Source: Anabaena sp. UHCC 0187 | GTDB taxonomy: Bacteria; Cyanobacteriota; Cyanobacteriia; Cyanobacteriales; Nostocaceae | Reading direction: 5' to 3' | Length of the DNA: 64,000 nt | Assembly (NCBI RefSeq): GCF_009712035.1 | Contig: NZ_VILB01000014.1 | Coordinates: 26,086-90,085, forward strand | In this document: in pieces, positions 45,305 to 53,338 of the stretch | Position numbering within the stretch: the stretch's first letter is position 1 | Layout of the letters: each line of letters begins with the position of its first letter | Notes under the pieces: generated by a model | Seen by the model: the letters and a program-made list of their open reading frames with translations, nothing else | What the model was told of the DNA's origin: nothing | Databases searched by the model: none | Program-made: the position numbers and the translations under genes

Positions 45305-47332
45305 TTAAATGCCAAGTTTATCAAATAAAATCTTATTACGCAATTTTGCATCTTTGATAACTTTATCAAATGATAAAACTTCAATATAAGCATTTGTATT
45401 TTTATTAAAGTTAAAATATCCATCTTGATCAGGAGTTATAATGTAACCAAAAGTATTTTCTAAAATATCTCTGACATTACTTGTTAAATCGCAAATAACA
45501 TAGACATAAAAAGGTGTTGTTGGAGTCACACGAATTAATCTGCCATTTCTGTCTTCTAAATTATTAGCCCTTATTTTAGAAATATAAGAAGAGACCTGAG
45601 ATATAGGATTTTCATCTTCTTTATCATAATCTTTTCTCATAGGTCTTTTAAATTCTACTATTGTTATAGAAGAATAAGGAGTGTTTTGAGTATCAACAAG
45701 AAGAATGGGATTATTAAAAATAATAATATCTGGTCTGCTTGAGCTATCAACTCTAAGAGGATCTGGTAATTTATTTAAAGGAATATCAGATGACAAATGA
45801 TAATGATAAGATAATCTTTCATCTATAATCCAAAGATTTTGTTTTTGAAAAGAATTTATATCATCTGAGGTAGCTCTCATAGGAAATATAATTTCATGAA
45901 TTTCACTCTCCAAAGAATATCTATTTTCATCATTACGCTCAAGATGCTTAGTGAATAATTCAATTATAATTTTTCTATGAACAACATATTCAGCAAGTTT
46001 ATTAATGCCAAAATCATTATATTTTTCTAAAAATTTATGATACTCTTGACGATATATTGGAAATTTATCAAAATTTTCTATAGGCTCACTTAGTATTTCT
46101 TCAGATTGTTGTTTTAAAGATAATTCAAGGCGTGATTTAATCTTATACAATTCAGTATCTAATTTTTCAGATGATAAACCTGGTTTAATCGAAGCCAAGT
46201 CTTCTTTAGCATATTTCAGTAATGGACGATACTGAATAGCTTCATGCACAATATATTTTTGAATTTCTTGAAGTTTATTTTCCTGAATTTTCTCTAAATA
46301 AGGTGATAACTCTTGAGACAACAAAGTCACTAATTTTTCACGAATTTCTTGATAAGAAATTAAACCTAATTGTTCTGATAAACCTTCGTGAACCTCAATA
46401 ATGTTATTAAATCCCAATCTTTCTTGATTTACATTTTCATCAAAAAATTTACTAGAAACAAAAGCTAAATAAACAAATTTCTTACCATTTTCATAATCTT
46501 CTATCTTACTATTTTCTAATAAATTTGGAATCAATTTGTGTAATTGGTGTGAAATTACAGTGCGATGATTAGCACAATAATAAAGAGTATGTTTTAAATC
46601 GGAAGAATTATAATATTTAATTCCTGTTACAGTAAATTCATTATTTTTAATATTTATAGAATAACTATTAGAAAAAGCTTCTAAATACTTGAAAAAATAA
46701 TCATTTATATCAAAGTTATTATTTCCATCAATTACATTAATTCTAGGAGCTTTACCTAAAACAAAATAAGATATGCAATGCTCTAAAATCCTTCTTCCGA
46801 TAGTTTCAACTTTTTGTGGAAAATTATCTCTATAAGGAGGTAAAAAATTTAAAAAATCAATCTTCGTAAAATTTTGACAATCTTCATCAGATAAAGAAAT
46901 ACAGGAAATTTGTTTAACACCGTTATGTTGAAAATTAAATTCTAAGTTTCGTTTATAAAAGCCATTTTTGGAAAAAATGCTTTCAATATGAATGTCTGCA
47001 AAAGCTTTAAGCCAAAGAAATCTACCAATACCCTTTGAGCCTCTTGATTTCTTGTATAAACTGTCAGAAGTAGAAAAAGATTGAAAATTATCAGAATTAA
47101 ATCCTATGCCATTATCAATAACAGACAATCCTACTACTTTAGCAAAATTTCCATGATCAATAAGCCCTGATTGATAATCTTCTCGTATAAGAGTAATGTC
47201 AATAAATCCATTGCTAATTTTTCTATCTTCAATAGCATGAATAGAATTAATAACTGCTTCAAACAAAGGAAACAAAGATTTGCTTTCTGGTAAAGGAATG
47301 TTATTGACTCTTCCTTCTAAACTGATATCCAT
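45305..47332 (-). CDS. GHKL ATPase with C-terminal putative PD-(D/E)XK nuclease domain (candidate defence protein)
   Basis: Protein of 675 residues. The N-terminal 200 residues form a Hsp90/MutL-like ATPase: N-box LFEAVINSIHAIED (23-36), G1 DNGIGFN (near 74), G2 GSKGIGRFLWLKAF (near 97). A middle helical region follows, rich in Leu, Lys and Glu. Near 500 comes NLWIIDERLSYHYHL, then RPDIII ... ITIVEFKRP, which fits the D...ExK core of the nuclease fold, with a Gln-containing helix after it. The sequence is more AT-rich than its neighbours, suggesting transfer. No partner gene is adjacent. Such ATPase-nuclease fusions are typical of anti-phage proteins; function here is inferred. Confidence 0.75.
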   Translation of the reverse strand: MDISLEGRVNNIPLPESKSLFPLFEAVINSIHAIEDRKISNGFIDITLIREDYQSGLIDHGNFAKVVGLSVIDNGIGFNSDNFQSFSTSDSLYKKSRGSKGIGRFLWLKAFADIHIESIFSKNGFYKRNLEFNFQHNGVKQISCISLSDEDCQNFTKIDFLNFLPPYRDNFPQKVETIGRRILEHCISYFVLGKAPRINVIDGNNNFDINDYFFKYLEAFSNSYSINIKNNEFTVTGIKYYNSSDLKHTLYYCANHRTVISHQLHKLIPNLLENSKIEDYENGKKFVYLAFVSSKFFDENVNQERLGFNNIIEVHEGLSEQLGLISYQEIREKLVTLLSQELSPYLEKIQENKLQEIQKYIVHEAIQYRPLLKYAKEDLASIKPGLSSEKLDTELYKIKSRLELSLKQQSEEILSEPIENFDKFPIYRQEYHKFLEKYNDFGINKLAEYVVHRKIIIELFTKHLERNDENRYSLESEIHEIIFPMRATSDDINSFQKQNLWIIDERLSYHYHLSSDIPLNKLPDPLRVDSSSRPDIIIFNNPILLVDTQNTPYSSITIVEFKRPMRKDYDKEDENPISQVSSYISKIRANNLEDRNGRLIRVTPTTPFYVYVICDLTSNVRDILENTFGYIITPDQDGYFNFNKNTNAYIEVLSFDKVIKDAKLRNKILFDKLGI

Positions 47333-47838
47333 AATTTAAACAGTATTTTTCAATCCGAAGAAACAACAACATTCTATCATACATATAAATAGAAATACTA
47401 CTTTATGATAGAACTGCTATTAAAGTATTATCCTGAAATTTTAATTAACAAACCAAACTTCGCTATCACAGAAGCTGATGACCTAAGTAACACACGAAAA
47501 CACTACATATTTTACTTCACTTACAATTCCAGTGTGTCCCTCTTTTATAGCACGTTCAATATAGGTTACGTTAATGATTCCTTCAATGCCAGTGATATAT
47601 TAGGATTTTGAGTATATAAATCCTAATGTATCAACTTACTTGCTAACTCTTGATAAATAACATCTAACCACACAGGAATCACAGTTTTACCTTCATCCAA
47701 AGAGGCGATAGCGAAGCGCTCCGCAGGAATCGCTCTTACCCTATTAAATTATACTAAAGAAGGTATGATCAAAACTACTCTTTACTGTAGCTTAGTAGCC
47801 ACTGAATCTACCCGTTAACAGTTGTTATATTACTTAAA
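47333..47838. other. Gene-poor spacer with a gene fragment and a small repeat
   Basis: No intact gene is supported. On the minus strand 47623-47701 reads as the last 25 codons of a lost gene (ending VWLDVIYQELASKLIH, stop TAG). It is cut off by a GCGATAGCGAAGCGC palindromic repeat at 47707-47733. A 68-codon plus-strand frame at 47405-47611 lacks a ribosome site and family resemblance. Confidence 0.45.
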
Positions 47839-47909
<71 letters not shown>

Positions 47910-47943
47910 AGTATACAGTCAAATATCATAACATAATTTATTG

Positions 47944-48207
47944 ATGATGGAACAAAATTCTCCAAAAAATCTCAAACCCCAACAATATGAACGCCTCAAA
48001 GCCGAAGTAGCCGCACCCTATCGGGGTTTACGGCAATTTATTTATATCAGCGTCGGTGCTTCTGGTTTTATTGGTGCATTCGTCTTCTTTTTTCAACTCC
48101 TAGCAGGACGCGATATTGAACAAGCAGCGCCCAATTTCGCAATCCAACTAGGAGTAATTGGGTTAATGGTGTTTCTCTGGAAATGGGAAAACAGAAAGAA
48201 CAAGTGA
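47944..48207 (+). CDS. Low PSII accumulation 1/Rep27-type protein (DUF3493)
   Basis: Small protein of about 87 residues with the DUF3493 domain found in the plant/algal PSII assembly and repair factors LPA1 and REP27. Landmarks are LKAEVAAPYRGLRQFIYIS and two membrane helices (about 43-62 and 70-85) joined by a polar loop (AGRDIEQAAPN). Start candidates are TTG 47941, ATG 47944 and ATG 47947; none has a clear ribosome site. In cyanobacteria the function is probably in photosystem biogenesis, by analogy only. Confidence 0.82.
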   Translation: MMEQNSPKNLKPQQYERLKAEVAAPYRGLRQFIYISVGASGFIGAFVFFFQLLAGRDIEQAAPNFAIQLGVIGLMVFLWKWENRKNK

Positions 48208-48249
48208 GAGGCAAAAGGCAAGAGGAAATATTCTCCCCTAAACCCCTAC

Positions 48250-49863
48250 CTACTTACCAGTTACCAGATATGGAGAATTAATTGCTTGAGCGCGGCCAGC
48301 ATTAACCAAGGCTTGATAGATAAATGCAGCAATTTCGGCTCTAGTTGCTGGACGCACAGGAGCGAGTTGTTGAACAGTAGGATAGTTAATGACTAATTGC
48401 CGTGAAGTTGCGGCAGCCACTGGACCAAGTGCATAATCAGGAATTTGACCAGCATCAGTATAAAAATTGATCACAGTCTGAGTATTTGCAGTTAAACCCA
48501 AACCATTAGCCAAAGCAACTAAAGCTTGAACTCTAGGAATTTGTTGCTCTGGTTTAAAAGTTAAATCAGGATAACCAGATAGGAAGGGACTGCTAGAAGC
48601 AATTTGAATGGCGCTATAAGCCCAATAATTGCTTTTCACATCTTTAAAAGTAATCGCTGTGCGTGTTGCAGAGGGCTTGAAAGCCTTATTGATAATGGCA
48701 GCAAATTGAGCGCGAGTTACAGGTTCATTGGGCTTAAAACTGCCGTCGGGGAACCCAGCAATAATATTTTGAGAAGCTAAGGCTTGAATGTAAGCTTTTG
48801 CCCAGTAACCTTCTTGTACATCATTAAACTGCCCAGTAGCAACGGTAGCAGCTACAAAATCTACAGCCCCAAAAATAAGCTTCTGATTGATATCGTTACC
48901 AACAGCTAAAATTCTATTAGTTTTGGTAGCATTATTCAAATCATAGCGAGCATTATCGCGGATAAGATTGCCACCAGGACTTTCATTAGTACCAAGGTCA
49001 GGGAGAGCATTAACTGTGACAACTACACCATCTCGTTTATTACTGCGAATGGCATTTTTACGGAGTATGGGTTTTGCACTTTCTGATATAAACAGACCAT
49101 CGGTGTTTTGAGTAATGTTATTAGACTCTAACAAAGGTGTGGAATCACCACCAATCGCTAGGCCAAAACCAGTATCCTGAAATAAGTTGCCACGAACCGA
49201 ACCTTGGGCAGACTTAGCAATAGAAATCCCGTTGCCCTTGTTTTTCAAAAAGACGTTATTTTCAATTTGGGGATTTCCTGTACCTGTAACAAAAATTCCT
49301 TCTCTGGCACTGTTAATAAAGCTACTATTTTTGATCACAGGATTACTGGATTCTACCCATACAGCCGTTCCCCGTGAATTCGGGTTGGTAAAAGTTAAAC
49401 CTGTAATAATAGTGCTATCGTTTGCTAACAGTGTAATATCCTGTCTGGCAAAGGTGCGACTGGTGTAATAACCACCACCGATAATTAAAGTTCCTTCACC
49501 TTTGTTAGATTCATTACCTTGAAGTGTCACACCTGAGTTGAGGACGAGGGGGAATGTTTCACCGCTATCTTTGCTATAGCTACCAGGAGCAACCTGAATT
49601 ACTGTCCCTGGTTGAGCTTTAGAAAGGGCAAAGGTAATGGTTTTATAGGGTGCGGCTGTAGTTCCAGCACCGGGGGTATCTTGTCCTGTGGCTGAATTAA
49701 CGTAAATGACAGTAGCACTCGCTGGAGCTTGGGCTGTTAATGTTGGGGTAGCACCAGCGTTAACTTGACTAGGTATGAGAGTAGAACTACCAGCAATTAT
49801 TAAGAAAGCTGTCAGGCTGGTTTGCAAGGATAAACGAGAAATGTGAAAACCCTGATTTTTCAT
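48250..49863 (-). CDS. SLH-domain protein with DUF1565 beta-helix
   Basis: Exported surface protein of 537 residues. A signal peptide (SLQTSLTAFLIIAGSSTLIP, cleavage near QVNAGA) is followed by DUF1565/right-handed parallel beta-helix repeats (about 55-330; VIYVNSATGQDTPGAG at the start, then repeated NPVIKNSSF / NPQIENNVF turns). Two or three S-layer homology domains lie at about 345-525 (GYWAKAYIQALASQNIIAGFPDG; YWAYSAIQIASSS). SLH domains anchor proteins to the cell wall or outer membrane. Substrate unknown. The gene is convergent with the LPA1-type gene. Confidence 0.9.
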   Translation of the reverse strand: MKNQGFHISRLSLQTSLTAFLIIAGSSTLIPSQVNAGATPTLTAQAPASATVIYVNSATGQDTPGAGTTAAPYKTITFALSKAQPGTVIQVAPGSYSKDSGETFPLVLNSGVTLQGNESNKGEGTLIIGGGYYTSRTFARQDITLLANDSTIITGLTFTNPNSRGTAVWVESSNPVIKNSSFINSAREGIFVTGTGNPQIENNVFLKNKGNGISIAKSAQGSVRGNLFQDTGFGLAIGGDSTPLLESNNITQNTDGLFISESAKPILRKNAIRSNKRDGVVVTVNALPDLGTNESPGGNLIRDNARYDLNNATKTNRILAVGNDINQKLIFGAVDFVAATVATGQFNDVQEGYWAKAYIQALASQNIIAGFPDGSFKPNEPVTRAQFAAIINKAFKPSATRTAITFKDVKSNYWAYSAIQIASSSPFLSGYPDLTFKPEQQIPRVQALVALANGLGLTANTQTVINFYTDAGQIPDYALGPVAAATSRQLVINYPTVQQLAPVRPATRAEIAAFIYQALVNAGRAQAINSPYLVTGK

Positions 49864-50086
49864 TTTTTTTACTGAATTATGTGTTTAATTATCTTACTTT
49901 CACAAAAGTCGCAGGCAACAGATGCCTATCTGTAAAACCTATGACAAACTATAACGGATGATTAGCACTTATTTTGCTAAAAAGCCAATTAAAAAAATTA
50001 GGTAACTTAACAGTTCAGTGATTTTTAGCTTCCTTCTTGATTCTTCCTGACTCGGAAACTTTTATGGCTTAGGCCACACTACGCTA

Positions 50087-52657
50087 TCAGCAAACCCCTT
50101 TGATTAGTGGTAGTCTCAAGGTAAAAGTAGTCCCCTGTTCAAGACCAGGACTATCAGCTTGAATAGTCCCACCATGCAGTTCTACTAAATTGCGAACCAT
50201 TGCTAATCCCAAACCTAACCCGCCAAATTCTCTGCTATTTGAGCTATCTTCTTGACGGAAGTAATCAAATATGTAGGGTAAAAATTCTGGGCTGATACCT
50301 TTGCCTGTATCACTGACTGTGATTTGAGCATGAAAGTCAACACGCTCTAGCCTGACTTCTATTTGCCCACCATGAGGTGTAAATTTGACAGCATTGGATA
50401 ATAGATTCCAAACAATTTTTTGCAACCGGGTTGCATCACCATGAACTAGGCCAGTATTTGTTTGAATAATAGTTTGAATCTGAATTTTTCTATTTTGGGC
50501 TGCTAAATATAGCCTTTCTTCCACTGCTGAAATTATAGTAGCTAGATTAACTGGAGAAATATTCAAAATGTCTTCACCCTTGAGCATACTGGACATATCC
50601 AGCAAATTATCTATTAAGTCAACCTGTAATTTAGCATTGCGCTCAATAATGATCCCAGCTTTAGCCATTTCTTCTGGTTGTAATCTCTCTTGTTTCAATA
50701 AACTAGCCCAACCGATTATGGGGCTAAGGGGTGTCCGCAATTCGTGGGATACAACCGCCAAAAAGTTATCTTTGATCCGGTTAGCGGTTTCTGCTTGTTT
50801 TCGCGCCGCTTGTTCTTGTTGGAACAGATAATCCCGTTCTTTAATTGCAGCTTGCTGTTTGGTGATGTCATTGGAGCAGCCAACTATATGAGTAATGTTG
50901 CTATGCTTATCCCGGATGACCGAAAGCCGCAAGTTGATATAAACAATATCTCCTGATTTCGAGCGACAGGTAGCCACCTCTACCTCATGGCGACCCTTTG
51001 CCAATAGGGTTGGCATGATGTTTGTTTGGAGTTCAAGTGGATCGACAAAGAGAATACTAACACTCTGGCCAATCATTTCTGCCGCAGTGTAGCCATAATA
51101 TTTCTCTGCACTCGGATTCCAACTTTGAATAATGCCATTGATATCTTTAGTGATGACAACATCGTGAATTTCTTCGAGGATCTGAGATTGGAATTTTAAA
51201 ATGGCTTCTGCTTGCTTCCGTTTAGCTTCATTACGCTTTGCTTGAGTAATATCCCGTCCCTCTGGAATCAGCATCACTACTTCACCGACATCATTTCTGA
51301 GGGGTCGGATTGAGAAATCTATGGTGAGAATTTGATTATTTGCTCCCTGCACTTCTACTTCGTAGGAAATAAATTCACCTTGGGCAGCACGAGCGATCGC
51401 TTGCTTTAACTGATCCTGAGTTGCCTGGGAAATTTGCCAACAATAAACTTCCCAGATAGGTGTGTTGACCAAATCTGCCATTTCCAACCCAGTAAATTCC
51501 AAAGATGCTTGATTGAGTTCCAATACCATCCCTTCTAGGTCAAGTAGCCCTGTAAAGTGAAATCTTTGGTTGAAGATGGCACGATATTTACTTTCACTGG
51601 CTGCTAGTTCCTCTGTCCGTTTCTGTACCTTTTTCTCTAGTGAAGCATTGAGGTTTTGCAGATTTTCATAGAGTTCTCCTTGCTGAATAGCAATAGCAAG
51701 TTGTATAGAAAGTTTTTGCAGTAAATCGAGTTCTTGGGTCTGCCACTGCCGAGTTGTGCTGCATTGGTGAACAATAAGTAAGCCCCAAAGGATATGAAAA
51801 GAAGATTTAGAAACGCGCTGATCTTGCAAACAGCTAACTGGAAAATCATCCTCTGCTGCCGGTGGCTGATACTTAAGCAAGATCGGCATGACAATACTAG
51901 ATTTAACTTGAAATTGCTCTAATAAGTTGATATAGCACGGTGTTAATCCAGCATCATAAATATCAGAAATTGCCCGAATTTTGCCGCCATAATAGGCAGT
52001 TTCCTGAGTTTCCCGAAAGCAATTTTCCTGAATTTGATTATTGAGGCAAGCTGTCCATTCAGGTAAAACGGACTCAGCGACTATTTTGCCATTCATCTCA
52101 GGGTCAAACTGGTATATGATCACCCGATCAGCTTTGAGAAATTCCCGCACCCCTTGCACCGCTGTTGGCAATATATCCTCTAAACGAATGAACTGATGAA
52201 TGCGGAGGGCAATCTCTGCCAATAACTGTTGTTGCTGCCCCTGCATCTGCATATTCTGGATCATGCGGGTTTTCTCTAGCACCGTGCAAATGGCGCGGCA
52301 CAGTCCTTCAGGCGTGATTTTGTTCTTAACAATGTAATCCTGAACACCGCTTTTCATTGCTTGCACAGCAATCTCTTCGTCTCCCGTCCCTGTTAGAAAA
52401 ATTACTGGAATTTGCATCCTACCAAATTGCAACTGCAACAGGTTGATAAATTCCAACCCATTCATATCTTGTAGTTGATAGTCTAGAAGTATTAAGTCTG
52501 GCTGATTTTGAGCTATTTGCTTTAATGCCTCTAATCCTGATTTAGCCTCAGTGATATGATATGTAGCCATACTATCTTGACTGAGAAAGCGGCTATATAA
52601 TAACCAATCTACTGGGGAATCTTCGACAAACAGGATTTCGTAATGGGCAATTACCAT
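50087..52657 (-). CDS. Hybrid sensor histidine kinase: REC-GAF(CBCR-like)-PAS-PAS-HisKA-HATPase
   Basis: Protein of 856 residues. An N-terminal receiver domain (acceptor Asp in LILLDYQLQDMNG, about residue 57) is followed by a GAF domain of cyanobacteriochrome type (about 145-340). A coiled segment (LEKKVQKRTEELAASE) and two PAS domains (about 360-480 and 500-610) follow. HisKA has phospho-acceptor His638 in SHELRTPLSP; the HATPase has VHGDATRLQKIVWNLLSNAVKFTP and GGLGLGL. In the GAF, the canonical Cys is present (Cys241 in TPCY), but the following His is Tyr, so bilin binding is uncertain. The ATG lies 24 bases from the 3' end of the putative omega-RNA, with no clear ribosome site. Confidence 0.9.
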   Translation of the reverse strand: MVIAHYEILFVEDSPVDWLLYSRFLSQDSMATYHITEAKSGLEALKQIAQNQPDLILLDYQLQDMNGLEFINLLQLQFGRMQIPVIFLTGTGDEEIAVQAMKSGVQDYIVKNKITPEGLCRAICTVLEKTRMIQNMQMQGQQQQLLAEIALRIHQFIRLEDILPTAVQGVREFLKADRVIIYQFDPEMNGKIVAESVLPEWTACLNNQIQENCFRETQETAYYGGKIRAISDIYDAGLTPCYINLLEQFQVKSSIVMPILLKYQPPAAEDDFPVSCLQDQRVSKSSFHILWGLLIVHQCSTTRQWQTQELDLLQKLSIQLAIAIQQGELYENLQNLNASLEKKVQKRTEELAASESKYRAIFNQRFHFTGLLDLEGMVLELNQASLEFTGLEMADLVNTPIWEVYCWQISQATQDQLKQAIARAAQGEFISYEVEVQGANNQILTIDFSIRPLRNDVGEVVMLIPEGRDITQAKRNEAKRKQAEAILKFQSQILEEIHDVVITKDINGIIQSWNPSAEKYYGYTAAEMIGQSVSILFVDPLELQTNIMPTLLAKGRHEVEVATCRSKSGDIVYINLRLSVIRDKHSNITHIVGCSNDITKQQAAIKERDYLFQQEQAARKQAETANRIKDNFLAVVSHELRTPLSPIIGWASLLKQERLQPEEMAKAGIIIERNAKLQVDLIDNLLDMSSMLKGEDILNISPVNLATIISAVEERLYLAAQNRKIQIQTIIQTNTGLVHGDATRLQKIVWNLLSNAVKFTPHGGQIEVRLERVDFHAQITVSDTGKGISPEFLPYIFDYFRQEDSSNSREFGGLGLGLAMVRNLVELHGGTIQADSPGLEQGTTFTLRLPLIKGVC

Positions 52658-52681
52658 AGTTTATTTGAAAGCTTGATTCAT

Positions 52682-53145
52682 AAGATCTCGCGGTAAGTGG
52701 GAAACTCAGCCACAAAGCGTGCTGAGAGGGAAGCGACACGGGCGGTTTTAACCGCATTGAATCTTTTTCATTACCGCCTTGGAGTTGGGAAATTCGGGGT
52801 ACTCTTGTGATGTACTTTCAACGGGACAATTACCGATTCAAATTTCTCAACTCTGTACGCATAATGTTTTGCTCCAAAGAGCCTCCCATTTCTGGGGTAA
52901 TGTTAGCTTAGACCAGTTATTAGAGCTTGTTAGGCTTGCAACACTGTTCCAGTGACCTTAGAACTGTTTAATCACAAGCGACAGAGCCAGGAACTAGCTA
53001 CGCATTCGCTGGGTGTCGTGACTCAAATAACGGCTACCCTTTGACTCCCTTCGACTTCGCTCAGGGCAAGTTGCTCAGGGTGGTCTGGTCAGCACGGCTT
53101 GCTTGATTACTCTTGCAAGCCCAGTCCTTTTAAGGCTGGGTTACT
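52682..53145 (-). ncRNA. Putative stand-alone HEARO / IscB omega-RNA
   Basis: About 460 bases without coding potential but dense in perfect stems. On the minus strand, in order: CCCAGCCTTAAAAGGACTGGG; GCTTGC/GCAAGC; CCCTGAGCGAAGTCGAAGGG; GGCGG and GCGG pairing with CCGCCC; CTCAGC-N10-GCTGAG; then ACCGCGAGATCTT, followed directly by ATGA. HEARO RNAs end this way immediately before an ATGA/GTGA target and normally precede an HNH (IscB) ORF; cyanobacteria are known for stand-alone copies. Here no IscB ORF follows: a histidine kinase gene starts 24 bases on. Assigned from memory of the family layout; not searched. Confidence 0.6.
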
Positions 53146-53228
53146 GACGTCACAAGGTAAGAGTAGCATTTCACCCAAAACCCAAGTCAAATTCTACCAG
53201 ACTATCAATTCATATTACAGCAGTCACA

Positions 53229-53260
53229 CACTCATATATATATATATATATATATGAGTG
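53229..53260. repeat. Perfect 32-base palindrome with AT core
   Basis: CACTCAT and ATGAGTG flank an uninterrupted TA run, making a perfect palindrome downstream of the prolyl oligopeptidase stop codon. It may serve as an mRNA 3' hairpin or simply be a dinucleotide microsatellite. Confidence 0.8.
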
Positions 53261-53338
53261 CAGATACCAAAAAGATGCGCTTGCAAAAATATTGTATCAG
53301 CAGTTGTTGAGAATCATCGTGCATTTATCCACCGATAA

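Noticed and set aside
47405-47611. 68-codon plus-strand frame beside the GHKL gene
   Set aside because: No ribosome binding site and no recognisable family; not strong enough to list as a partner of the defence-like gene.
52682-53145. IS200/IS605 right-end remnant as the explanation for the multi-hairpin region
   Set aside because: The terminal hairpin fits, but no tnpA/tnpB remnant is visible, and the order of stems with the ATGA junction fits HEARO/IscB omega-RNA better.
53229-53260. AT palindrome as a cruciform or replication origin element
   Set aside because: A single TA microsatellite with 7-base flanks and no DnaA boxes; no basis for an origin.
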